From positions 744,001 through 808,000 of the forward strand of contig NZ_CP108454.1 of NCBI RefSeq assembly GCF_036240795.1: a stretch of 64,000 bases of DNA, read 5' to 3'. Below are positions 17,878-25,790 of the stretch, in pieces. The DNA is from Streptomyces sp. NBC_01268. GTDB taxonomy: Bacteria > Actinomycetota > Actinomycetes > Streptomycetales > Streptomycetaceae. How positions within the stretch are numbered: position 1 is the first letter of the stretch; each line of letters opens with the position of its first letter. A program made the translations under genes and the position numbers. The notes beneath the pieces were generated by a model that saw nothing but the letters and a program-made list of their open reading frames with translations, had not been told where the DNA came from and searched no databases.

Positions 17878-20800
17878 TCACGGCCTGCCACTGGTCAGGG
17901 CCTGGGCGAGTCCCGCCGGGTCGGTGCCCAGCTTGCGGTAGACGGCCGAAAGGAGCCGGGTGACGGCCGCGTGGTCCAGGCCCAGGACGACGGCCGGGTC
18001 CTCGCCGCGGGCGGTCAGCTCGGCCGCGCTGCGCTCGCGGACGGTCAGCGTGTCGGTCCCCGTCGGGTGGAGCGTACGGGGGCGCAGTCCCGCGGCGGCC
18101 AGCTCGGACCTGGCGTCGTCGACGAGGCCGTCGGCGCCGCAGCTCTGCGCGGTCTCCAGGCCCCGGTAGAGGTGCTCCGCCGCCTCGGCGGTGCGGCCCG
18201 TGCGGCGCAGCGCCGCGCCGAGGGCCACGAGGGAGCGGGCCAGCTCGTACGCGGCGGGCGAGCGCTCCAGCCAGTCGACCGACTCCTCCAGCAGCTTGAC
18301 CCGGTCGGCCTCGCCCGAGACCTCGGCGGTGACGCGGAGCGCCTGGCCGATCGCGGAGGGCGCGCCGTACTGGCGGGCCCTGGCGACGCCCGCGAGGGCC
18401 GTTTCACGGGCTCGCTCGGGGGTCTCGCAGGCCTCGGCGAGGGCGAGGTGCAGCTGCCACGGGCACCAGGCGGGGTTGCGCATGCCGCGCGGGTCGAGGC
18501 GGCGGCCGACGGCGGCGAGCTCGGCGGCGGCCTCCTCGGTGCGGCCGGTGGCCAGGAGCAGTTCGCCGTGGACGGTCTGGGAGTCGGGGAAGGTGACGGC
18601 GGCCGGGAAGGGCTCCCCGAAGTCGTGGGCGCGGGCCACCCGCTCGGCCTCCTCCGTACGGCCCCGGGCGAGCAGCACCTCGATCATCACGCCCACGGCG
18701 TACCACTCGGCGGGGGTCCGGGGCCCGACGCGCTCGGCGAGCCGCAGGCCCGCGCGGACGAAGTCCTCGGCCTCGACGAGACGGCCGCGGCGGTAGCGGA
18801 TGTAGCCGAGGAGCGTGTACGCGAAGGAGAGGTGGGCGCCGCGCCAGCCCTGGCGCTCGAACTCGGCCGTGCCGGCGGCGAACAGCTCCTCGGCGCGGCC
18901 CGGCCGGTCGGCGTAGAGGAAGGTGAGGGCGACGAGGACCGGGACCTCGAAGCCGCGGCTCTCGTCGGCCCAGCTGAGGCCGCCCTCCAGCGCCCGATCG
19001 GCGTGACCGACCCCGACGCCGGACGGCTCGGCGCGCAGGGTCGCGTCCCAGGCGCGCAGGCCGATGATGTAGCGCTCCGTGAGGTCCCGGCCGGTGAGCC
19101 GGTCGGCCAGCCGGGCGAGACGGCGGGAGCGGGCGGGTGAGTCGGGCTCGTCGGCGCGGAAGGCGTCCCACATGAACTTCTCCGACTGCATCCGCAGTCT
19201 GCTGCGGGCGTCCGTCGTCAGCCGGGACTCCCTGCCGAGCAGCTCGGACGCCTCCACCAGCCGGTCGCTGTGGGCCAGGACCTGGGACAGCCGGTACACG
19301 ATGCCGTGCCGCAGCGCCGGGTCGGCGACCGGCTCCTCCAGGGCGGCGCGCAGATGGTTGACGGTCGTGGCCGGCTCCGTGAGGAGGGAGGCGCAGCCGA
19401 GCTCGAAGAGGACGGCCGCCCGCTCGTCCTGGTCCGGAGGTTCGCGCAGGGCGCGGGCCAGGTAGCGCCGGGCGGTGTCGGGGGCGCCGGCCCGCAGCGT
19501 CTCCTGGGCGGCGGTGCGCAGGTGCTGCACCACCCAGGGGTCGCCCTCCGGGTGGGTCTCGACGAGGTGGCGGGCGGCGGTGGTGGAGCCGAGCCCGGCG
19601 TCCACGACGCACCAGGCGGCCTGGCCGTGCAGGGCGACGCGCGTGGCGGCGGGGATGGCGTCGTAGACGGCGGTCGCGATCAGGGGGTGGACGAACTCCA
19701 GGGTGTCGGAGCCGGGTTCGGCGTCCCGGACGGCCTGGGCGGCCGGGGCGAGCACCCGGGCGTCGCGGAGGCGTTCGGCGCAGCGGGCGACCTCCTCGGC
19801 GCCCAGTCCGGCGACGGCGCCGGCGAGCTGCGGGGAGATCTCCGTGCCGAGGACGGCGCAGGCCCAGGCGAGGCGCACGGTCGACGTGCCGAAGGCCTCG
19901 ATCTGGGCGATCAGGCCGCTGCCCTTGACGGCCGCGGCGAGGTCCCGCAGCGCGTGGGCGCGGTCCGCGGTGGGCTCCAGGCCCCGGTCGCGGACCCTGG
20001 CCGCCAGTTCGACGGCTTCGAAGGGGTTGCCTGACGTGACGGCCCAGCACTCCTGGCAGAAGGCGTCGTCGGCGTGGGCGCCCACCCGGTCGCGGACCAG
20101 GCTCGCGATGGCCTCGGAGGTCAGCGGCTCCAGGCCGAGGGGGCGCTGGCCGGAGCGGCGGCCGGTGAACTCGGCGCCGGATTCAGGTAGTTCGTCGGGC
20201 CGGTAGGCGACGACGAGCAGCATCGGGAGGTCCTCCGCGCGGGGCGCGAAGGCGGACAGCCAGCCCAGGGACTCCGGGTCGGCCCAGTGGGCGTCGTCGA
20301 GGACGACGACGAGCGGGGCGCGGCGGACCGCGAGATGGGTGAGGACCCAGTCCAGGCCGTCCCGCAGGCCCTGCGGGTCCGGCGGCGACCCCTCGGCGGC
20401 GGTGCACAGGCCCAGGGCGGGGCCGACGATGTCGTACCAGCCGCCCAGGCGCTCCGTCAGCTCCGTGCGGGAGGCTGCGGCCAGTTGGGGCTGGAGGAGC
20501 TGGCGGGCCACGTGGAAGGCCACGCGCTGCTCCTGGTCGCCGCCCCGGGCGGAGAGCACGGTGCAGCCCTTGGCGGCGGCGCTGCGGCGGATCTCGGCCA
20601 GGAGGGTGGTCTTGCCCAGGCCGGCGGGGGCCGCGTAGGCGAGGACGCCGCCTCGGCGGGGGTGGGTGGGCTGCGTCGGCTGCGGGGCTGCGGCCGGGTG
20701 GGGCTGCGGGGTCCGGGGGCTCCGCGGGGGTGGGGGTGTCCGGACCGCGACCTTCACTTCGCCGCGCTCGTTCCGGGCGCCGCCGCGTCCGGACTCCCCC

Positions 20801-20979
20801 ACCGCTCCGCCCTCGGAGCCCTCCCCGCCGTCTTCGGCTTCCCGTACGAGTCGGAGGGGTGGTCCGACGGCTTCCCGACCCGTCAGCAGGTTCAGGGCCT
20901 CCTCGGCCGCCGCCAGTTCGGCCTCGCGCTCGAACAGGCCGAAGCCACGGGCCCCGGACCTGCCGGTGTGTACTGCCAT
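17878..20979 (-). CDS. large ATP-binding LuxR/LAL-type regulator with divergent C-terminal HTH
   Basis: 1033 residues. An FEREAELAAAEEAL start typical of LAL regulators is followed by a Pro-rich insert (about residues 50-110). Then come Walker A YAAPAGLGKTTLLAEI (about residues 115-130) and Walker B-like PLVVVLDDAHWADPESLGWL. The middle 500 residues are helical TPR-like repeats (ARRYLARALREPPDQDERAA, LEEPVADPALRHGIVYRLSQ). The C-terminus aligns with a LuxR helix-turn-helix (LTVRERSAAELTARGEDPAV, then LLSAVYRKLGTDPAGLAQAL), but the recognition helix is atypical. A STAND-type ATP-dependent transcriptional activator is the best reading; its target is unknown. Confidence 0.75.
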   Translation of the reverse strand: MAVHTGRSGARGFGLFEREAELAAAEEALNLLTGREAVGPPLRLVREAEDGGEGSEGGAVGESGRGGARNERGEVKVAVRTPPPPRSPRTPQPHPAAAPQPTQPTHPRRGGVLAYAAPAGLGKTTLLAEIRRSAAAKGCTVLSARGGDQEQRVAFHVARQLLQPQLAAASRTELTERLGGWYDIVGPALGLCTAAEGSPPDPQGLRDGLDWVLTHLAVRRAPLVVVLDDAHWADPESLGWLSAFAPRAEDLPMLLVVAYRPDELPESGAEFTGRRSGQRPLGLEPLTSEAIASLVRDRVGAHADDAFCQECWAVTSGNPFEAVELAARVRDRGLEPTADRAHALRDLAAAVKGSGLIAQIEAFGTSTVRLAWACAVLGTEISPQLAGAVAGLGAEEVARCAERLRDARVLAPAAQAVRDAEPGSDTLEFVHPLIATAVYDAIPAATRVALHGQAAWCVVDAGLGSTTAARHLVETHPEGDPWVVQHLRTAAQETLRAGAPDTARRYLARALREPPDQDERAAVLFELGCASLLTEPATTVNHLRAALEEPVADPALRHGIVYRLSQVLAHSDRLVEASELLGRESRLTTDARSRLRMQSEKFMWDAFRADEPDSPARSRRLARLADRLTGRDLTERYIIGLRAWDATLRAEPSGVGVGHADRALEGGLSWADESRGFEVPVLVALTFLYADRPGRAEELFAAGTAEFERQGWRGAHLSFAYTLLGYIRYRRGRLVEAEDFVRAGLRLAERVGPRTPAEWYAVGVMIEVLLARGRTEEAERVARAHDFGEPFPAAVTFPDSQTVHGELLLATGRTEEAAAELAAVGRRLDPRGMRNPAWCPWQLHLALAEACETPERARETALAGVARARQYGAPSAIGQALRVTAEVSGEADRVKLLEESVDWLERSPAAYELARSLVALGAALRRTGRTAEAAEHLYRGLETAQSCGADGLVDDARSELAAAGLRPRTLHPTGTDTLTVRERSAAELTARGEDPAVVLGLDHAAVTRLLSAVYRKLGTDPAGLAQALTSGRP

Positions 20980-20991
20980 CGTCCACCCCCA

Positions 20992-21075
20992 CGCCGGGGG
21001 CGCATACCCGGCGCACGAGGGATGCGGCCTGGGCGTCGGCCCCGCGAAAACCCCAGCGTACGCCGGGATGCGCCC
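20992..21075. promoter_or_regulatory. inverted repeats between the ACT gene and the LAL regulator gene
   Basis: Two alternative structures share one arm. A local 7-bp hairpin pairs 20992-20998 with 21007-21013. A longer 15-bp pairing with one bulged base joins 20998-21013 to 21061-21075. Read on the minus strand they lie after the ACT gene and before the regulator, so they could act as a terminator or attenuator. Confidence 0.35.
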
Positions 21076-21097
21076 TCAGGGAGGGGGATTGTGGGGA

Positions 21098-21508
21098 TCA
21101 TGTGAATGCGCCGGACGCCCGTTCCGACAGGGCGTTCAGGGCGGCCAACGCCTCGTCCGCCCTTGCGTGTTCCACGAACAGGTGGTCGTGGTGGAAGCCC
21201 GCCACCACGTTGCAGCTCAGGCCCGCCCGGGCCAGCTCTCGCGCCACCGCCGCGGTCAGGCCCACCGCGTCCAGGGCGGAGTGGACGCGCAGGGTGATCC
21301 AGCCCGCCACGTAGTCGTACGCCAGCGAGGCCGCGTCGGCGTCCTCCTGGCGTACGACCATCGTCAGCCCCTCGCGTTCGGTGACGGTGGCGACCGGGGC
21401 GACGCCCGCGGGTGCGGGGCCGTCCACGGTGGTGAAGACGTAGCGGCCGGGGTGGAGCTCCGGACGCATCCCGGCCACCAGCCGGGTCAGATCGCGCTCT
21501 GCACTCAT
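21098..21508 (-). CDS. ACT-domain protein
   Basis: 136 residues from ATG 21508, with a GGTGGGG site; an in-frame ATG at 21517 is possible. The middle and C-terminal part (VTEREGLTMVVRQEDADAAS, ITLRVHSALDAVGLTAAVAR, ELARAGLSCNVVAGFHHDHL) has the beta-alpha-beta-beta pattern of an ACT domain of the ACT_7/CASTOR-like type. ACT domains bind amino acids or other small ligands. With no enzyme domain attached, this is probably a ligand-binding protein of unknown target. Confidence 0.75.
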   Translation of the reverse strand: MSAERDLTRLVAGMRPELHPGRYVFTTVDGPAPAGVAPVATVTEREGLTMVVRQEDADAASLAYDYVAGWITLRVHSALDAVGLTAAVARELARAGLSCNVVAGFHHDHLFVEHARADEALAALNALSERASGAFT

Positions 21509-21522
21509 GATCCCCACCCTAG

Positions 21523-21539
21523 GGCGGGGACGCCCCGCC
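21523..21539. terminator. hairpin between the thiolase operon end and the ACT gene
   Basis: A perfect 7-bp GGCGGGG/CCCCGCC stem with a 3-base loop. It lies 31 bases after the last gene of the minus-strand acyl-CoA operon and 15 bases before the ACT start codon, so it could end the operon or fold over the ACT leader. Confidence 0.4.
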
Positions 21540-21569
21540 TCACGTCACGGAGAGCCGGGGTGCGGTGGG

Positions 21570-22736
21570 TCAGCTCGTGGGACGGTCCGCGCCCACCAGC
21601 CACATCGCGAAGAACTGGGCGCCGCCTCCGTACGCGTGGCCCAGGGCCTTTCGGGCTCCTTCTATCTGGTGTTCTCCCGCCTGGCCCCGGACCTGGAGGG
21701 CCGCCTCGGCGAAGCGGATCATGCCGGAGGCTCCGATGGGGTTCGTCGACAGGACTCCGCCGGACGGGTTCACCGGGAGGTCGCCGTCCAGTTCCGTGAC
21801 GCCCGCCTCGGTGAGTTTCCAGCCTTCGCCCTCTTCGGCGAAGCCCAGGTTCTCCAGCCACATCGGCTCGTACCAGGAGAACGGCACGTACATCTCCACC
21901 GCGTCGATCTCGCGGCGCGGGTCGGTGATCCCGGCCTGCCGGTAGACGTCGGCGGCGCAGTCGCGGCCGGCCTGCGGGGAGACGAAGTCCTTGCCCGCGA
22001 AGAGGGTCGGCTCGCTGCGCATGGCGCCGCCGTGCACCCACGCGGGCGGCCGGGGCGAGCGGGCCGCGCCCGCCCGGTCGGTGAGGATCATGGCGCAGGC
22101 GCCGTCCGAGGAGGGGCAGGTCTCGGAGTAGCGGATCGGGTCCCACAGCATCGGCGAGGACTGGACCTTCTCCAGGGTGATGTCGTGCTCGTGGAGGTGC
22201 GCGTACGGGTTCTTGAGGGCGTTGCGGCGGTCCTTGTACGCGACGAGCGAGCCGATCGCGTCGGGGGCGCCCGTGCGGCGCATGTAGGCGCGCACGTGCG
22301 GGGCGAAGAAGCCGCCGGCCCCGGCGAGCAGCGGCTGCTGGAACGGGACGGGCAGGGACAGGCCCCACATGGCGTTGGACTCGGACTGCTTCTCGAAGGC
22401 CAGGGTCAGCACGGTGCCGTGCACGCGGGCCGCCACGAGGTTGGCCGCCACCAGGGCGGTGGAGCCGCCGACCGAGCCCGCCGTGTGCACGCGCAGCATC
22501 GGTTTGCCGACCGCGCCGAGGGCGTCGGCCAGGTAGAGCTCCGGCATCATCACGCCCTCGAAGAAGTCGGGGGCCTTGCCGATGACGACGGCGTCGATGT
22601 CCGACCAGGTCAGGCCGGCGTCCTCCAGGGCGCGCAGGGCGGCCTCGCGGACCAGCCCGGCCATGGAGACGTCCCGGCGGGCGGCGACGTGCTTGGTCTG
22701 GCCGATCCCGACGATCGCGACGGGCTCCTTACTCAT
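21570..22736 (-). CDS. thiolase-fold lipid-transfer-like protein without nucleophilic Cys
   Basis: 388 residues with the whole thiolase fold: PVAIVGIGQTKHVA at the N-terminus, LYLADALGAVGKPMLRVHTA, the PIRYSETCPSSDGACAMILT turn, LPVNPSGGVLSTNPIGASGM, and GHAYGGGAQFF near the C-terminus. The position of the thiolase nucleophile, normally a Cys around residue 90, reads HTAGSVGGSTA. A standard thiolase reaction is therefore unlikely. Ltp-type proteins paired with a DUF35 partner are retro-aldolases in steroid side-chain degradation. It is the last gene of the minus-strand operon and overlaps the previous thiolase gene by 8 bases. Confidence 0.75.
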   Translation of the reverse strand: MSKEPVAIVGIGQTKHVAARRDVSMAGLVREAALRALEDAGLTWSDIDAVVIGKAPDFFEGVMMPELYLADALGAVGKPMLRVHTAGSVGGSTALVAANLVAARVHGTVLTLAFEKQSESNAMWGLSLPVPFQQPLLAGAGGFFAPHVRAYMRRTGAPDAIGSLVAYKDRRNALKNPYAHLHEHDITLEKVQSSPMLWDPIRYSETCPSSDGACAMILTDRAGAARSPRPPAWVHGGAMRSEPTLFAGKDFVSPQAGRDCAADVYRQAGITDPRREIDAVEMYVPFSWYEPMWLENLGFAEEGEGWKLTEAGVTELDGDLPVNPSGGVLSTNPIGASGMIRFAEAALQVRGQAGEHQIEGARKALGHAYGGGAQFFAMWLVGADRPTS

Positions 22737-23790
22737 GCGAGTCCCCTTCCAGGACGGCGACCAGGTTCTGCTGGAGGCAGGGCCCGGAGGTGGCGTGGGC
22801 GAGGGCGCGGTCCGAGGCGCCGCGGTGGATGCGGGCGGCGGCCTCGCCGAGCCGGATGAGGCCGGCGGCCATCACCGGGTTGGCGGCGAGCGCCCCGCCG
22901 GACGGGTTGACCCGGACCTCGTCCCCGAGGCCGAGGGCCTTGCGCAGCACGACCTCCTGGGAGGAGAACGGCGCGTGGAGTTCGGCGGTGTCGAGCGGCG
23001 GGCGGGCCGGGTCGAAGGCTCCGGCGCGTTCGGCGGCGAGCCGGACGGAGGGCGCGTCGGTGAGGTCGCGCACGCCGAGGGAGTGGGCCTCGATGCGGTG
23101 GTCCATTCCGGTGATCCAGGCGGGCCGCGCACACAGCTCGCGCGCCTTGTCGCCGGCGGCGAGGATCACGGCTGCCGCGCCGTCGCCGATGGGCGGGCAG
23201 TCGCCGGTGCGCAGCGGCGCGACGACGTAGTCGCCCTGGGGGCGGGCCCCGGGGAGCTGGGCGTGGGGGTTGGCGGCGGCGTCCTCGCGGCTGCGGGCGG
23301 CGATCCGGGCGAGCGCCGGTTCGTCCGTCTCCCCGGCGTCGATCAGGGCGCGTGCCTGCAGGGCGGCGAGGGCGACGGAGTCGGGCCACAGCGGTGCCAC
23401 GTAGTACGGGTCGAGCTGGCGGGTCAGGACGTCGCGCACGGAGCCGGGCGAGGACTTGCCGTAGGCGTAGACGAGCGCGGTGTCCGCCTCGCCGGTGAGC
23501 AGTTTCACCCAGGCCTCGTACAGGGCCCAGGCGCCGTCCATCTCGACGTGCGACTCGGAGATCGGCGGCCAGGCGCCCACGCCGTCCAGGGCCATGGTGA
23601 AGGAGAAGGCGCGGCCGGCCAGGTAGTCGGAGGAGCCGGAGCAGGTGAAGCCGATGTCGGAGGTCTTCAGGCCGGTCTGCCGCAGCACGTCGTGGAGGAC
23701 CGGCATGACCATCTCGACTTCGGAGAGTTCGTCGGTGCGCCGGGCGTGGTCGGTCTGGGCGAAGGCGACGATCGCCACTTCTCGGCTCAC
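22729..23790 (-). CDS. second thiolase-fold protein of the operon, also without nucleophilic Cys
   Basis: 353 residues from GTG 23790, whose first bases overlap the stop codon of the DUF35 gene (GTGA). It is a thiolase-superfamily protein (REVAIVAFAQTDHARRTDEL, GDCPPIGDGAAAVILA, EVRVNPSGGALAANPVMAAG). The normal Cys position reads SESHVEMDGAWAL, so the nucleophile is absent. The C-terminal motif is HATSGPCLQQN instead of CxGGG. It is shorter and more divergent than its neighbour. A heteromeric complex of the two thiolase-fold subunits with the DUF35 protein is likely from the overlapping gene order. Confidence 0.7.
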   Translation of the reverse strand: MSREVAIVAFAQTDHARRTDELSEVEMVMPVLHDVLRQTGLKTSDIGFTCSGSSDYLAGRAFSFTMALDGVGAWPPISESHVEMDGAWALYEAWVKLLTGEADTALVYAYGKSSPGSVRDVLTRQLDPYYVAPLWPDSVALAALQARALIDAGETDEPALARIAARSREDAAANPHAQLPGARPQGDYVVAPLRTGDCPPIGDGAAAVILAAGDKARELCARPAWITGMDHRIEAHSLGVRDLTDAPSVRLAAERAGAFDPARPPLDTAELHAPFSSQEVVLRKALGLGDEVRVNPSGGALAANPVMAAGLIRLGEAAARIHRGASDRALAHATSGPCLQQNLVAVLEGDSHE

Positions 23791-24749
23791 AGCAGCTCCT
23801 TGTACGTGTCGTAGTCGGCGTCCGGCTCCCCGGTGGGGCGGTAGTGGTCGGGGTAGCGGCCGTCCTCGCTCCACACGGGTTCGACGCGCAGGCCCATGCG
23901 CACCTGGTCGTAGGGGATGCCGCCGATCCGGCCGTGCAGGGCGAGCCCCGCGCCGTCGAGCGCGATGTGGGCGTAGACGTAGGGGACTTCGATGTCCAGG
24001 TTCTTCGCCTTGATGTTGACGATGCAGTACGTGGTGACCGTGCCGCGCGGGCCGACCTCGACGCGGTCGGTGGTGGCGACGCCGCAGGTGGGGCAGGCGC
24101 CGCGGGGCGGGACGTAGACCTTGGCGCAGGACGGGCAGCGTTCGCCGACGGTGCGGCGCTCGGCGAGTCCCTGGAGGTAGCCGGTCTGGGCGCGGCCGGG
24201 GCTGTACGTGTAGTCGAGGCGGGCGTGGGCCACGATGCCGGTGACGGGGTCCTCGAACCGGCCGTCGTGGGCGCGGGGCGCGGCCTCGTCGGGGGTGCCG
24301 GCGCCTTCGTACGGTTCGAAGCAGGCGATGTCGGTGAGGGCGCCCTGCCGTTCGGCGGCCCAGCGGATCCGGACCCGCATGCCGGTGTGCACGGCCTCGG
24401 GGCCGGGCGCGTCGAGGGCGTGCAGGAGGGCCGAGTCGGCGCCGTCGGGCCGGACCAGTACCCAGGCGAAGGGGGTCGCGAGGGGCTGTTGGGGGCGGGG
24501 GTCGGGGTTCCAGGCCCAGGTGGTGACGGTGCCGGTGGTCGGGAGCTCGACGAGCTCGCGGAGTTCGGCGGCGGTCTCGGGGTCGTACTCGACGGGCGGT
24601 ACGAGGACCCGGCCCGCCTCGGTGCGCACGCCGAGCAGGGTGCGCTCGCGCAGCCCGGTGAGGAAGGCGGACTGGACGGGGCCGAGGGAGCGGGTGAAGG
24701 GGAACTCGACGACGAGCGGCGCGGAGAGCGTTTCGGGGGCGGATGTCAC
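23787..24749 (-). CDS. DUF35 (zinc ribbon plus OB-fold) protein with duplicated module
   Basis: 320 residues. The C-terminal half has a rubredoxin-like zinc ribbon (ERCPSCAKVYVPPRGACPTC, four Cys, about residues 197-216) followed by an OB-fold (GPRGTVTTYCIVNIKA, VPYVYAHIALDG). This is the layout of acyl-CoA-binding DUF35 partners of thiolases and HMG-CoA synthases. The N-terminal half repeats the pattern (FLTGLRERTLLGVRTEAGRV, LPTTGTVTTWAWNPD) but has lost all four zinc Cys. Two fused DUF35 units would suit two thiolase-fold partners. It overlaps the next gene by 4 bases, which supports one complex. Confidence 0.8.
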   Translation of the reverse strand: MTSAPETLSAPLVVEFPFTRSLGPVQSAFLTGLRERTLLGVRTEAGRVLVPPVEYDPETAAELRELVELPTTGTVTTWAWNPDPRPQQPLATPFAWVLVRPDGADSALLHALDAPGPEAVHTGMRVRIRWAAERQGALTDIACFEPYEGAGTPDEAAPRAHDGRFEDPVTGIVAHARLDYTYSPGRAQTGYLQGLAERRTVGERCPSCAKVYVPPRGACPTCGVATTDRVEVGPRGTVTTYCIVNIKAKNLDIEVPYVYAHIALDGAGLALHGRIGGIPYDQVRMGLRVEPVWSEDGRYPDHYRPTGEPDADYDTYKELL

Positions 24750-24810
24750 GGGGCGGCTCCTTGGTGGGTGGGACGCGGTGGCGGTGCCTGCGGCGCGCGG
24801 GTCCGTTCCC

Positions 24811-25614
24811 TCATTCGCGCCGGTACACCGGCGCGCGCTTCTCCGCGAAGGCCTTCGCCCCCTCCTTGGCGTCCGCGGTGGCGAAGATCGGCCAGCCGCG
24901 CTTCAGTTCGGCCGCCAGGCCCTCCTCCTCCGTCATCTCCGCGGTCTCGTAGACGGAGGCCTTGACCGCCTCGACGGCCAGCGGCCCGCAGGCGTTGATC
25001 CGTTCGGCGATCTCCAGGGCCGCGTCGAGGGTGGTGCCGTCGGGGACGACGCTGCCCACGAGGCCGATCCGGAGGGCCTCGTCGGCCGTGTAGGGGCGGC
25101 CGGTGAGGAGCATCTCCAGGGCGTGGGTGCGCGGGATCTGCCGGGGCAGGCGGACCGTGGAGCCGCCGATCGGGAAGAGGCCGCGGCGGACCTCGAAGAG
25201 GCCGAAGGTCGCGGAGGCCCCGGCGACGCGGATGTCGGTGCCCTGCAGGATCTCGGTGCCGCCGGCGACGCAGTGGCCCTCGACGGCGGCGATCACGGGT
25301 TTGCGGGGGCGATGGTGGCGCAGCATCGCCTTCCAGTGCAGGTCGGGGTCCGCGGTCATGCGGTCCCGGTACGCCTCGCCCTCCATGCCCTTGCCGGCCA
25401 GTGCCTTGAGGTCCATCCCGGCGCAGAAGCTGCCGCCGGCGCCGGTGAGGACGACGGAGCGGATCGTGTCGTCGGCGTCGGCTTCCAGCCAGCCGTCGTA
25501 GAGGCCGACCAGCATCGGCAGCGAGAGGGCGTTCTTGGCCTCGGGCCGATTGAGGGTGAGTACGAGCGTGGCGCCTTCGCGCCGCACGGTGAGGTGCTCG
25601 GTGCTGCCGCCCAT
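24811..25614 (-). CDS. enoyl-CoA hydratase/isomerase (crotonase) family protein
   Basis: 267 residues with the start at ATG 25614 behind a GGGAG site. Crotonase features are NRPEAKNALSLPM near residues 20-32, GAGGSFCAGMDLKALAG (oxyanion loop, about residues 56-72), HCVAGGTEILQGTDIRVA, and FGLFEVRRGLFPIGGSTVRL, where Glu and the GGS stretch sit at the usual catalytic region. The C-terminus, AKEGAKAFAEKRAPVYRRE, is typical. It is the first gene of the minus-strand operon, so it probably hydrates or isomerises the acyl-CoA that the synthetase on the other strand makes. Confidence 0.9.
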   Translation of the reverse strand: MGGSTEHLTVRREGATLVLTLNRPEAKNALSLPMLVGLYDGWLEADADDTIRSVVLTGAGGSFCAGMDLKALAGKGMEGEAYRDRMTADPDLHWKAMLRHHRPRKPVIAAVEGHCVAGGTEILQGTDIRVAGASATFGLFEVRRGLFPIGGSTVRLPRQIPRTHALEMLLTGRPYTADEALRIGLVGSVVPDGTTLDAALEIAERINACGPLAVEAVKASVYETAEMTEEEGLAAELKRGWPIFATADAKEGAKAFAEKRAPVYRRE

Positions 25615-25636
25615 GGGCGTCTCCCGTCTCCAGTTC

Positions 25637-25650
25637 TGGAACAGGTTGCA
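25637..25650. promoter_or_regulatory. KstR-consensus-like site in the divergent crotonase/synthetase promoter
   Basis: TGGAACAGGTTGCA fits the 14-base pattern TNNAACNNGTTNNA at every fixed position. That pattern is the one I know for KstR, the TetR repressor of cholesterol catabolism in mycobacteria and rhodococci. It lies 22 bases upstream of the crotonase start. No KstR gene is in the window. Confidence 0.45.
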
Positions 25651-25674
25651 GGAGTGACGGGTCCAGTTCAATAG

Positions 25675-25696
25675 TTTTCTGACACCCAGTCAGATT
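25675..25696. promoter_or_regulatory. 22-bp dyad operator, copy A
   Basis: TTTTCTGA-N7-TCAGATT. The TCTGA/TCAGA arms form a dyad in the middle of the divergent promoter region. The same 15 fixed bases recur with the same spacing at 45004-45025, in front of another acyl-CoA synthetase operon. Confidence 0.65.
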
Positions 25697-25790
25697 CTTC
25701 TGCGCGCCCCCTTCCCACCTCCGCCCGTCGGTGCTCTGATGACCGCGCCAGTGACCGTCGGGTCCGTCCGGGCCAGGATCAGGAGGAACG

